Shown here piece after piece: positions 27,299-35,627 of a stretch of DNA of 64,000 nt. Source of the DNA: Lysobacterales bacterium (GTDB lineage: Bacteria > Pseudomonadota > Gammaproteobacteria > Xanthomonadales > Rhodanobacteraceae); NCBI GenBank assembly GCA_016707485.1, contig JADJHN010000001.1, positions 434,001 to 498,000 on the forward strand. Reading direction: 5' to 3'. Each line of letters begins with the position of its first letter. The stretch's first letter is position 1. The notes under the pieces were generated by a model. The model searched no databases and was not told the origin of the DNA. It was given only the letters and a program-made list of their open reading frames with translations. A program made the position numbers and the translations under genes.

Positions 27299-29077
27299 GT
27301 GAATGCAAAAGTATCCCCGAAGCCGACGCCAGCCGATGCCGACACGTTGCAGAGGGACCGCAGTGCGGCCAAGCAGCTTTTCTTCGGCGACATCTTCGAG
27401 GAAAACCTGTTTCCCTATCCGAAGATGCGCGAGCGCGACCGCGAGATGCTGGCACCGATGCTCGACGCGATCGATGATTTCCTCGGCCCGAAACACGCCG
27501 ATCTGAAACACTGGGATCGCCTGGCCGAGCAGCCAGCCGAGTTCATCCAGGCGCTGCGCGACATGGGCCTGTTCGGACTGATCATTCCCGAGGAATTCGG
27601 CGGACTTGAACTGTCCAATGCAGCCTATGCGCGCGTGCTCGCGCAGACCAGCTCGCACGACAGTTCGGTATCGCTGACGATCGGCGCGCACAGCTCGATC
27701 GGCATGAAGGGCGTGCTCCTGTTCGGCACGCCCGAGCAGAAGGCGCGCTATCTGCCGAAGCTGGCCACTGGCGAATTGATTGCGGCGTTCTGCCTGACCG
27801 AATCAGGCGCAGGTTCCGATGCGGCGTCGATTCGCACCCGGGCGACCCGCAATGACGATGGCAGTTGGACGCTCAGTGGCGAAAAGATCTGGATCACCAA
27901 TGGTGGGATCGCCGGCCTGTACACGGTATTCGCGCGCACCGACACGGACGCGGGCAGGATGACGGCCTTTGTCGTCGAGGCCGCCTGGCCCGGCGTCAGC
28001 CACGGCCCGCACGAGGACAAGATGGGCATTCGCGCCTCGTCGACGACGACGGTCGCGTTTACCGACGTGCGCGTGCCGGCCGAAAACGTGCTCGGCGAGG
28101 TCGGCAAGGGTTTCAAGGTCGCCATGGCCATCCTCAACAACGGTCGAACCGGGCTGGGCGGCGGCGCAGTCGGCGGCATTAAGCAGCTGATCAAGCTGGC
28201 GATTGCGCAGGCCAGTGAACGCAAGCAGTTCGGCAAGCCGATCGCCGAGTTCGGCCTCGTTCGCGAAAAGATCGCGCAAATGACGATCGACTGCTTCGCC
28301 GCCGAGAGCGCGGTGTGGATGGTTGCCCACTACATCGATTCCGGTTGCACCGACTACTCGGTGGAAGCCGCCATGAGCAAGGTTTTCGCCAGCGAGGCGA
28401 TCCAGCGCGCCGCCCACGAGGCGTTGCAGATTGCCGGCGGCAACGGCTTCATGCGCGAGTTCCCGTACGAACAGGTCGTGCGCGACGCGCGCATCCTGAC
28501 CATCTTCGAGGGCACCAACGAGATCCTGCGCCTGTACATCGCGCTGTCCGGCCTGAAGGATGTCGGTGCCTCGCTGGGCGAGCTGAAATCCGCGCTCGGC
28601 AACATGTTCAATGATCCGATCAAGGGCTTTGGCGTACTTTCCGGATATGCCAGCCGGCGCGCCCGCGAGACCACCGGCGTCGGCACGGACAAGATCCTGC
28701 GCGAGCTGCACCCGGTATTGCGCAAGGCGGCGGCAACCTACGAGAAATACGTCGTTGAACTGTCCAAGGCCTCCGATGCGCTGCTGAAGAAATACGGCAA
28801 GGGCATCGCCGACCAGCAACATGCGCAGAAGCGCCTCGCCGATCTCGCCATCGACCTGTTTGTCGGCTGCTGCGTGCTCTCGCGCGCGGACATGCTCGTG
28901 CGCGAAAACGATGCGCAGGCGGAAAGCGCCTTGCACATCGCCGAGATGTTCACACGCCAGGCTCGTCGGCGCATGTCACGCAATGTGCGCGGCATGGAAC
29001 GCAACGAGGATGAGTTGCTCGAAGCCATTGCCGGCACGCGCATCGCCGCGGGCAGCTATCCGTGGGATGTCGTCTGA
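27299..29077 (+). CDS. Long-form acyl-CoA dehydrogenase
   Basis: 592 residues. The FAD-dependent acyl-CoA dehydrogenase core (about 50-430) shows FCLTESGAGSDAASIRTRA, WITNGGIAGLYTVFARTD, ERKQFGKPIAEFGLVREKIA, and the catalytic Glu region ILTIFEGTNEILRLYIALSG. A C-terminal helical extension of about 150 residues follows, as in VLCAD/ACAD9-type enzymes. It should carry out the first step of beta-oxidation of long-chain acyl-CoA, passing electrons to ETF. The start is taken as GTG 27299 (VNAKVSPKPT); the frame is open to 27176 but that part overlaps the terminators of the previous gene. Confidence 0.92.
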   Translation: MNAKVSPKPTPADADTLQRDRSAAKQLFFGDIFEENLFPYPKMRERDREMLAPMLDAIDDFLGPKHADLKHWDRLAEQPAEFIQALRDMGLFGLIIPEEFGGLELSNAAYARVLAQTSSHDSSVSLTIGAHSSIGMKGVLLFGTPEQKARYLPKLATGELIAAFCLTESGAGSDAASIRTRATRNDDGSWTLSGEKIWITNGGIAGLYTVFARTDTDAGRMTAFVVEAAWPGVSHGPHEDKMGIRASSTTTVAFTDVRVPAENVLGEVGKGFKVAMAILNNGRTGLGGGAVGGIKQLIKLAIAQASERKQFGKPIAEFGLVREKIAQMTIDCFAAESAVWMVAHYIDSGCTDYSVEAAMSKVFASEAIQRAAHEALQIAGGNGFMREFPYEQVVRDARILTIFEGTNEILRLYIALSGLKDVGASLGELKSALGNMFNDPIKGFGVLSGYASRRARETTGVGTDKILRELHPVLRKAAATYEKYVVELSKASDALLKKYGKGIADQQHAQKRLADLAIDLFVGCCVLSRADMLVRENDAQAESALHIAEMFTRQARRRMSRNVRGMERNEDELLEAIAGTRIAAGSYPWDVV

Positions 29078-29101
29078 CGCGCGCGAACCCGGGCCGATTG
29101 C

Positions 29102-29377
29102 TCAAGGCTTGCCGCTGGCCTGATCCTTGACCTGGACGACTTTTTCCTCGACCACCCAAAGCGTGATCGTGCGATCCTTGCCCTGGTAGGTCCAGATCTC
29201 CATCGGCGGTGACTCGGCATCGCCCTCGATGCGGTCAAGCCGATCCGGCTTGCCGCCGGCATCGCGCACGCGCTCGATCGAATCTCCGCGCGAAATCAGT
29301 TTCTTGCCGACCAGCGCGCTCTGCGCCTGCACGTTGCCCGCAGCGAGCAGCAGGATCCACAACCACCGATACGCCAT
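29102..29377 (-). CDS. Small secreted DUF2845-like protein
   Basis: 91 residues with a signal peptide (MAYRWLWILLLAAGNVQAQS). The mature part GKKLISRGDSIERVRDAGGK, then WTYQGKDRTITLWVVEEKVV, follows the DUF2845/SmpA-like pattern: short helix, G-x-P, then a two-stranded hairpin with an aromatic Y-x-G. Unlike most DUF2845 proteins it has no cysteine pair. The start at 29377 follows AAGGTG; the open frame to 29569 would bury the signal peptide. It is convergent with the dehydrogenase gene. The function is unknown. Confidence 0.65.
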   Translation of the reverse strand: MAYRWLWILLLAAGNVQAQSALVGKKLISRGDSIERVRDAGGKPDRLDRIEGDAESPPMEIWTYQGKDRTITLWVVEEKVVQVKDQASGKP

Positions 29378-29641
29378 TGATCGACACCTTTTCCAGGACA
29401 AGGACAGTCTCGCCGATTGTTGTTTCATCGCCATTGCAGGGTCGGCTTGCGAGTGCATGGGCGACAACAAACCTGGCATCGCGACTTGCACATTGCCCTG
29501 CGCGCAAGCCGGCAAAGCCTTGCTTCCCCAAACCTGGCAGACAGCGTTGAAACCCGCAGTCCCCGTCACCTTTGCGGATGCCGAAGCGCAAGCTCGCGGC
29601 TTTGATTACACTCGGTCATCCTTTCGCATCCGGATCGCACC

Positions 29642-31276
29642 GTGATACGTCTGCTGCTCCTGTGCCTGGCCTGCTGGCAGTTCACCTCGTCCGCGCTCGC
29701 GCGCGATGTCGAGGTGATGCGCCTGGCCAGCGCCACGCCAGACACCACGCTGGCGTCGGTGCGGACCGCCGAAGCGGCAGCCTGGGTCGAGGCCGACGCC
29801 ATCCGCAAGCAGGAAAAGCCGAGCTGGTGGCGTCTGCAGCTAACCCCCGAGGCCGATACATCGAAGGAATGGATTGTCGCGCTCAAGGAGACCTACGACG
29901 CCGAACTGGTGGCTTACCTGCCGCCGGAATATCGCGCCCGGCCAATTTCCATCTTCGACCCGGCATGGCAGCAGATCGGCTCGCGACATCGCCTGAGCCT
30001 GCGCCTCGCCGGAAACGACGCCAGTGCGCCGATCTACCTGCAACTGTTCAAGGGGCGCCTGCAACCGATGCACGTCAGCGCGGCACCGCTGGCCGATTAC
30101 ATCACCGTGGATCTGGCCCGCGTCCGTTTCACCAGCATGATCCTCAGCGCCTTGCTCTTGCTCGGCGTGGTGGCTGCCGTCTACTCGGTGGCGTTGCGGC
30201 AATGGCATCTGCTGCTGTTTGGCGCGTGGGTGATGAGCGCGGCCATCTATGTGCTGGTGATGAGCGGCGAGATCGTGGCGCTGCTGGGCGACTCACCCCT
30301 GCTTCGCCATGCCATGCGCCTGCTCGCCCTGGCCATCAACCTCGGCATGGTGGCCGTCTATATCTTCATCATCCAGTTCCTGTCGATCCGCGAACATTAC
30401 CCGCGCCTGGCGCGCGTGATGTTGGCGATTCTCGGCATGACTGCGCTGCTGGTCGTGGTCTCGATCTTCGATCCGCGTTCGGTGATCGCCAACCAGTTCG
30501 TCAACATCGCGGTCGTCGTGCTGGCGTTGTTGTCGCTCGGCGTGGCAGCCGGGCGCGCCCGTGCCGGCTCGGCCCACGCCTGGTTCTTCCTCATTGGCTG
30601 GGGCTGCCTGACTTTTGCCGGCATGACCCGCGCGATGTATTTCTTGCAATATCGCGGCACGCCGGAGTGGCTCGAAATCGCCCATCCCAGCGCCCAGGTG
30701 CTCGGGGCGCTGGTGCTGGTACTGGCCACGGCGCGAGCCGTGCGCCATGCCGAGCGCGAACTGCTCGTGGCGCGCCGGGTCGCCGCCACGGATGCCCTGA
30801 CGCGCTTGCCCAATCGCAACCAGCTCGACCACGATCTCGCCGAACTGGTGCAGCAAGCCGCAGACGACGATCAGCCGCTCAGCGTCATGTTTCTGGATCT
30901 CGATCACTTCAAGGCGATCAATGATCGCCACGGCCACGCCATCGGCGATCGCTGCCTGGTCCTGGTTGGCAACATCCTGCGCCGCCATGTGCGCGCCAGC
31001 GATTTGATCGTGCGTTACGGCGGCGAAGAGTTCGTGATCGCGCTGGAAGGCGCCGGACGCGAACGCGGCATGGCCGCTGCGGAGGAACTTCGCCTCGCGG
31101 TGGCGCAGGAAGGACGCGAGATCGAGGGCCGCGCCGTGCAACTCACGGTATCCATCGGCCTCACCGATTTTCGCGTCGGCGATCAAGTCGAGAGTCTGCT
31201 CACCCGCGCCGATGCGGCGCTGTATCGTGCCAAACGTGAAGGCCGCAACCGCCTCGCAGCCGATCTGCTGCCCTGA
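29642..31276 (+). CDS. Diguanylate cyclase with a 7TM sensor domain
   Basis: 544 residues. A signal peptide (MIRLLLLCLACWQFTSSALA) precedes a periplasmic 7TMR-DISM-type sensor domain of about 140 residues (WWRLQLTPEADTSKEWIVAL), then seven membrane segments (about 165-365) and a GGDEF domain. The active site is GGEEF at residue 460, so cyclic di-GMP synthesis is expected. The inhibitory site RxxD (RASD) is present five residues before it, so product inhibition is likely. The role is to link an outside signal to biofilm or motility control. No neighbour suggests the target. Confidence 0.92.
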   Translation: MIRLLLLCLACWQFTSSALARDVEVMRLASATPDTTLASVRTAEAAAWVEADAIRKQEKPSWWRLQLTPEADTSKEWIVALKETYDAELVAYLPPEYRARPISIFDPAWQQIGSRHRLSLRLAGNDASAPIYLQLFKGRLQPMHVSAAPLADYITVDLARVRFTSMILSALLLLGVVAAVYSVALRQWHLLLFGAWVMSAAIYVLVMSGEIVALLGDSPLLRHAMRLLALAINLGMVAVYIFIIQFLSIREHYPRLARVMLAILGMTALLVVVSIFDPRSVIANQFVNIAVVVLALLSLGVAAGRARAGSAHAWFFLIGWGCLTFAGMTRAMYFLQYRGTPEWLEIAHPSAQVLGALVLVLATARAVRHAERELLVARRVAATDALTRLPNRNQLDHDLAELVQQAADDDQPLSVMFLDLDHFKAINDRHGHAIGDRCLVLVGNILRRHVRASDLIVRYGGEEFVIALEGAGRERGMAAAEELRLAVAQEGREIEGRAVQLTVSIGLTDFRVGDQVESLLTRADAALYRAKREGRNRLAADLLP

Positions 31277-31496
31277 GACAGACCACGGCTGCCGGCCATC
31301 CGCGTGCGGGCCGTCCCGGTGCCCGTCTTGCCGGTCTTTGCCCACCACCGGCCAGGTCTCGCTGCGCCGTCATGGCCGTTCGCGCACGGGCAACGGCAGC
31401 GACCCGCGAAGAACTGCGCATGCCGTGCGCCGATGCAGACTGATTTCAGCGTCCCGCGTTTCGTTTCTGTGCACCTTTCAGCGCAATGCGCATGAC

Positions 31497-31510
31497 TTGA
31501 CCTGAATCAG
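31497..31510. promoter_or_regulatory. FNR/Anr-like site upstream of the cytochrome-barrel gene
   Basis: TTGAC-CTGA-ATCAG matches the FNR/CRP-family anaerobic box TTGAT-N4-ATCAA at eight of ten positions with the right spacing. It ends 61 bp before the ATG of the heme protein at 31572. An oxygen- or nitric-oxide-responsive regulator is inferred, not shown. Confidence 0.45.
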
Positions 31511-31571
31511 ATCTTCCCGGTGCACCTTGCGTTATCACTGGCTATCGGCTCAACCAGGGAGGCTCCAGGTG

Positions 31572-32660
31572 ATGAACATTTTTCGACAATGGGTCGCGAT
31601 CGGCCTTTGCCTGCAGCTCGGCGTGGCCACTGCGGCGACGACGGACGAGCTTGACCGCGGCGAGGCAATCTATTCCGCCAACTGCGTCAGCTGCCACGGC
31701 AGTACCGGACAACCGGATCCCGAATCGGCGCTGGTCAAGGCGCTGGGCGTCGTGCCGGCCAATTTTGCCGACACCCTGTTCAACAGTCGCGAGCCCACGT
31801 CGGCATGGAAAACCGTGGTCACCCACGGCGGGCCGGCGCGCGGCTTCTCGGAGATGATGCCGGCATTCGGTGGTGCATTGAATGAATCCGACATCGATGC
31901 GGTGCTGGCTTACATCAAGATCGAACTCGGTGGCGCGCACGATTTCCCGGACGGCGACCTCAATCTCTATTTGCCGGTGCGCACCAAGAAGGCGTTTCCC
32001 GAAGACGAGTGGGTATGGAAGCAGCGCTACAGCAACCTCGACAACGACGATTCGTGGAAGGACACGCTGGAGTACGAGTTTCGTATCGGCAAGCGCGGAC
32101 AAGGTGTGCTGGAACTCACCCATGAGTCCGGCACGGGCAATTCCGGTTTCAGCGGGTTCGAACCGGGATTCAAGTACGTGCTCCGCCATGATCGGCAAGC
32201 CGGCTTCATCCTGACCGGCGCCGCGCAGGTTGCCGTTCCCTTGAACAGTGACGCGCATTGGGAGTTCCTGCCGTATCTTGCAGTCGGCAAGATCATCGAC
32301 AACCGCATGACCTTCCAGGGCAGCGCGCGGCTCAAGCTGGATCTGGAAGACTCCGGCGGCAGCAGCGGCGAGCTTGCGGGTGTCGTGCACTGGACGCGCA
32401 CGGCCTGGGCACCGTACGTGTTTCCGGCGCTGGAAGTCGTCGCCGAGATACCCTTCGAGCGCGGCAGCGGATCCGGACGCAAGGATGCGGTGCAGTTTTC
32501 GGTGCTGCCGCAGGCGCGCGTCCGTCTCAACAAGCGCGGCAACATTGCCCTCAATGTCGGCCTGGAATTGCCAGTCAACGACACCCGGCGCTACGACTGG
32601 CGCGGCTATGTCTACTTCATCTGGGACTTCGCCGACGGCGGCCTGTTCGAAGGCTGGTAA
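31572..32660 (+). CDS. Cytochrome c fused to a probable outer-membrane barrel
   Basis: 362 residues. After a signal peptide (to about residue 21) comes a small c-type cytochrome: heme motif Cys38-Val-Ser-Cys41-His42, and Met96-Pro97 as probable axial ligand. From about residue 135 the sequence changes to alternating beta strands rich in Tyr, Trp and Gly (KYVLRHDRQAGFILTGAAQV, TWAPYVFPALEVVAEIPFER-like, YDWRGYVYFIWDFADGG), ending in Trp, as in an outer-membrane barrel. I cannot name the family. Electron transfer at the outer membrane is an inference. The start ATG at 31572 follows AGGTG and GGGAGG; an upstream start at 31527 would hide the signal. It is convergent with the cresol/eugenol-type operon. 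Confidence 0.7.
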   Translation: MNIFRQWVAIGLCLQLGVATAATTDELDRGEAIYSANCVSCHGSTGQPDPESALVKALGVVPANFADTLFNSREPTSAWKTVVTHGGPARGFSEMMPAFGGALNESDIDAVLAYIKIELGGAHDFPDGDLNLYLPVRTKKAFPEDEWVWKQRYSNLDNDDSWKDTLEYEFRIGKRGQGVLELTHESGTGNSGFSGFEPGFKYVLRHDRQAGFILTGAAQVAVPLNSDAHWEFLPYLAVGKIIDNRMTFQGSARLKLDLEDSGGSSGELAGVVHWTRTAWAPYVFPALEVVAEIPFERGSGSGRKDAVQFSVLPQARVRLNKRGNIALNVGLELPVNDTRRYDWRGYVYFIWDFADGGLFEGW

Positions 32661-32915
32661 GCCCGTTGCCCGGGCAACCCCCATTCCCTGCGCCATGGCT
32701 GCCAACACTCCCGCAGTCGCCATGGCGCCGGCACCGGGCGTCGAAATCATCACTGAAAATGCGGTTCGCGCGTATGCGCATGCCGAGTGTGCTGGATGAG
32801 TCGATCGCGACCAACACCAGGATGACCCCAGCTCAGCTCCGGAAAACGGCGAAATGCAGCCTGGTCACGGCGCGCCCGGCGCATTCGCGGCGGGCGCGGT
32901 CAAGACGGAATTCGC

Positions 32916-34487
32916 TCAGGACTTGCGATAGCTGTCCAGGTCGATGCCGCAACGTCCGGGCGCAAGGACATTGTTCGGATCCAGCGCGCGCTTGATGGCG
33001 TGCTCGACATCGCGCTTGACCGGTCCGTAGCTGCGCGCAACGCGTTCCTGGAAGCGCGTGTTGACGCGATACACGGCGTAGCCTTCCTTCTCGAACTCAT
33101 CCAGCAATTCGTTGAAGCAGGCGTCGGCGCGCCTGGTTTCCTCCGCATCGGTGCGGTTGTAGAGGACATCGATCACATGGTGCATGTCCCGCGGCGCGAC
33201 GATGAACTCGGCGACATAATCAAGGCCATGCTTGTGCAGGATGCGCTTGGCCAGCGCCGCCTGTTTCCTGCACTCGCTGCCGCGCGCCTCGCTCACTGGC
33301 GCAAACCACATCGAGCCGCCGCCGCCACGCCAGTTGTACAAGCCGAATTCCTGCAAATTGGGCACGCCGGACATGAGTTCGGCGCGGTACTTGAATGGCT
33401 GTTTGTCTCCCGCTTCTTCCTGGGTGACGATGCGCCCCTTGCCGAGTTTCCGGAAGGCGTCGGTAACGATCTTCCAGTTCACGTCAACCTGTTCACGGGT
33501 TCCGTACAGCGCGGCATAGAGATTCCAGGCCCCCATGCCGGTGTCTTTCTGCATCTGCCTGATGACGCTGTCCGGTGTGTGCCCGGGTTCGCTGACGTAC
33601 TGCGCGCGAGTCAGGTGCGCGCTGCCGGCTTCCCACAGCGTACTGGCGATCACCACCGAGTTGGGGATGGTGCCGGACATGCGCAGCGGGCGCAGCAGGT
33701 CGACGATCTCGACGATGTCCTCCTCGTTCTCGAAGATGACCTCGAAGGGTTTGAAAACCGGCGGCTTGGGCATCAGCCAGAAGCCCATCTTGGTGCAGAT
33801 GCCGTAGTTGGCCTGGGTGAACATGCCATCCAGGGTCGGTCCGTAACCCCATTTGAAGATCTGCCATGTGTTGCTGCCGGGCACGCCGCCCATGCCGGTG
33901 CGGTAGACATCGCCGTTGGCCAGCACCACTTCCATGCCGCATTGCATCATGAAGTGCTCGCCGTAGGGGGTATAGCCCACGCCGCGATCCATGGTGTTGC
34001 CGACCGGACCGGCAATGGCCGAAGGTGCCGAGAACGACAGCATCACCGGCAGCTTGTTTTCCTGGATGTAATTGTAGAGCTGGCCGTAGGTGACGCCCGG
34101 CTCGACCAGCGCGTAGCACATCTCCGCATCGATCTTGATGATCTTGTTCATTTTCTTCAGATCGAGAATGATCTGCCCGCGCTGTACCGGTGCCGCCGAT
34201 CCGTAACCGAAATTGCGACCGGTGGAAATCGGATAAACCGGAATGCGGTGCGCATTGCAGATCTTCACGATCTCCTGGATCTGCTCGACGGTGGTGGCGG
34301 TCAGCGCCGCCGAAGGCGCATGCGCGGCATTCTCGACCGGCATCATGATCTTGTTGTATGGAACCAGTTGCTCGGAGCGGACCAGCACATTGGCATCGCC
34401 AAGCACGGCGCGGAACTTTTCCAGGGCTTCAGCGAACTCTTCCTGCGTGACCCCGCGCGGCAACACGGCATTGGTGGGTTCAGTCAT
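32916..34487 (-). CDS. FAD-linked oxidase, p-cresol methylhydroxylase/eugenol hydroxylase type
   Basis: 523 residues, a flavoprotein of the vanillyl-alcohol-oxidase family. The PCMH-type FAD domain covers about 55-235 (ISTGRNFGYGSAAPVQRGQI, ALVEPGVTYGQLYNYI, SFSAPSAIAGPVGNTMDRGV). The substrate-domain segment GLYNWRGGGGSMWFAPVSEA follows, and the end reads KRALDPNNVLAPGRCGID. These enzymes oxidise para-alkyl phenols (p-cresol, eugenol) with water as oxygen source and pass electrons to a cytochrome c subunit, which is encoded two genes upstream. The residue carrying covalent FAD cannot be placed with confidence. ATG 34487 has AAGGAG upstream. No signal peptide is seen, so how it meets the exported cytochrome is open. 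Confidence 0.85.
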   Translation of the reverse strand: MTEPTNAVLPRGVTQEEFAEALEKFRAVLGDANVLVRSEQLVPYNKIMMPVENAAHAPSAALTATTVEQIQEIVKICNAHRIPVYPISTGRNFGYGSAAPVQRGQIILDLKKMNKIIKIDAEMCYALVEPGVTYGQLYNYIQENKLPVMLSFSAPSAIAGPVGNTMDRGVGYTPYGEHFMMQCGMEVVLANGDVYRTGMGGVPGSNTWQIFKWGYGPTLDGMFTQANYGICTKMGFWLMPKPPVFKPFEVIFENEEDIVEIVDLLRPLRMSGTIPNSVVIASTLWEAGSAHLTRAQYVSEPGHTPDSVIRQMQKDTGMGAWNLYAALYGTREQVDVNWKIVTDAFRKLGKGRIVTQEEAGDKQPFKYRAELMSGVPNLQEFGLYNWRGGGGSMWFAPVSEARGSECRKQAALAKRILHKHGLDYVAEFIVAPRDMHHVIDVLYNRTDAEETRRADACFNELLDEFEKEGYAVYRVNTRFQERVARSYGPVKRDVEHAIKRALDPNNVLAPGRCGIDLDSYRKS

Positions 34488-34500
34488 GGATCCGACTCCT

Positions 34501-35184
34501 TCAGGCCACGATTGCAAAAGACACGAAACTGCCGATCGGCGACCCCCTGCCGGCAGGAAACAGGGGTGGCGTGCCCGGCTTTCCGCTGACCAGCGATGCC
34601 AACAGAAAGCCGATCGCGGCCGCCCATTGGTCGAGGTGCCCGGGACTGCGCGACGGACCGGAGAGCTCAGTTGCGATGACGCGGTTGTCATGGCGCTCGT
34701 CATTGAGGGTGAAGCCGGCACCACAGGCGAGCAGTTGTCGATGCAGCTGTCCGACGCAGCCGTCGGCCATGTCGGCCGTCAGCACGCGATGACGGCTGAG
34801 CCCAGCCGTGGCGGTGTGCTGGCCCAGCCACGGCACGCTGGCGCCGGCACTGCGCGCAACAGCCAGCAATGGCGTGGCCAGCGCATCATCCAGCAGGCCA
34901 ATGACCCGTTGTGCCTGGCCACGGTGCAGTTGTTGCTCGAAATCCTGCATGAAATCCAGCTCGATGCTGGCCTGGAACACCGACACCGCCGACGCGCCGA
35001 TGCTGGCGTGCGCACCCTGCACGAACGCCGAGTCCGCCGCGCCCGCCGAAAGCAGGATGGAGGTGGGCAAGGCCGGTGCCGGCAAGCCTGCCGCCGCCAA
35101 TGCGGGCAAGGCGCTGCCGAGGAACGGACTGGCTACACCAAGCAAGGCCATGCCCTTGAGCATGGAACGACGATCGAAGGTCAT
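34501..35184 (-). CDS. Tat-exported protein of unknown function, PchX position
   Basis: 227 residues. The N-terminus MTFDRRSMLKGMALLGVASP is a twin-arginine signal. The mature part is Ala/Leu-rich with no motif I recognise (FQASIELDFMQDFEQQLHRG, HLDQWAAAIGFLLASLVSG). It overlaps the cytochrome c stop by four bases and is followed by the flavoprotein after 13 bp. In Pseudomonas putida the p-cresol methylhydroxylase genes are pchC, pchX, pchF, with an unknown protein between the cytochrome and flavin subunits; this gene holds the same place. A role in assembly or export of the enzyme is inferred from position and the Tat signal only. Confidence 0.7.
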   Translation of the reverse strand: MTFDRRSMLKGMALLGVASPFLGSALPALAAAGLPAPALPTSILLSAGAADSAFVQGAHASIGASAVSVFQASIELDFMQDFEQQLHRGQAQRVIGLLDDALATPLLAVARSAGASVPWLGQHTATAGLSRHRVLTADMADGCVGQLHRQLLACGAGFTLNDERHDNRVIATELSGPSRSPGHLDQWAAAIGFLLASLVSGKPGTPPLFPAGRGSPIGSFVSFAIVA

Positions 35185-35561
35185 GGTGACGCTCCCGGCC
35201 GTGGCTTGGCGGGAGGCGGTGTGGGCTTGGGCGGCAGCGGCGGCAAGCTCGCCAGGTATTTGCTAAGTTCGGCGAGGGCTGCATCATCGACATACGAGGC
35301 CGGAAACGCCGGCATGGCGTTGAAGCCATTGCGGACCATGACCTTGAGGTACTCGACCGGCAGCTCGCGGCCCTGCAACACCGTGCCCACGCCTACCTCG
35401 GGCTTGTGGCAATACCCGCAGACGTTGTTGTAAAGCTCCGCACCACTGCGCCACTGGGGCTGTTGATCTGCCAGCGCCGGCGCGACCAGCACGGCCAGCG
35501 AAACGGTCGCGCCTGTAACCAGTGTCTTCTTCAACGAAATGCTGTCTCGGGGACGCTTCAT
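35181..35561 (-). CDS. Cytochrome c subunit of the FAD oxidase (PchC-like)
   Basis: 126 residues with a long charged N-terminus and a hydrophobic signal (KTLVTGATVSLAVLVAPALA). The single heme motif is Cys48-Gly-Tyr-Cys51-His52, and Met83-Pro84 is the likely axial ligand. The protein ends in a Pro/Lys tail (PPLPPKPTPPPAKPRPGASP). Size and gene order fit the small cytochrome subunit of p-cresol methylhydroxylase or eugenol hydroxylase, which takes electrons from the flavin. The ribosome-binding site AAGGAG precedes ATG 35561. A 12-bp palindrome lies just upstream. Confidence 0.82.
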   Translation of the reverse strand: MKRPRDSISLKKTLVTGATVSLAVLVAPALADQQPQWRSGAELYNNVCGYCHKPEVGVGTVLQGRELPVEYLKVMVRNGFNAMPAFPASYVDDAALAELSKYLASLPPLPPKPTPPPAKPRPGASP

Positions 35562-35577
35562 CTCTCGCTCCTTGTTT

Positions 35578-35589
35578 GCAAGCGCTTGC
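35578..35589. repeat. 12-bp palindrome before the cytochrome c gene
   Basis: GCAAGCGCTTGC is a perfect palindrome with a central CG, the shape of LacI/PurR-family operators. It ends 17 bp before the cytochrome start, within the 66-bp gap after the alcohol dehydrogenase gene. Confidence 0.45.
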
Positions 35590-35627
35590 TTCGCGGCGAC
35601 GGCGCGCTCGACGTCGAGCAGGGTCGC

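Noticed and set aside
32661..32915. Palindrome GTTGCCCGGGCAAC at 32665-32678 and a GC hairpin at 32871-32898 as terminators
   Set aside because: Neither has a T run; the palindrome has no loop. The gap between these convergent genes holds no other signal.
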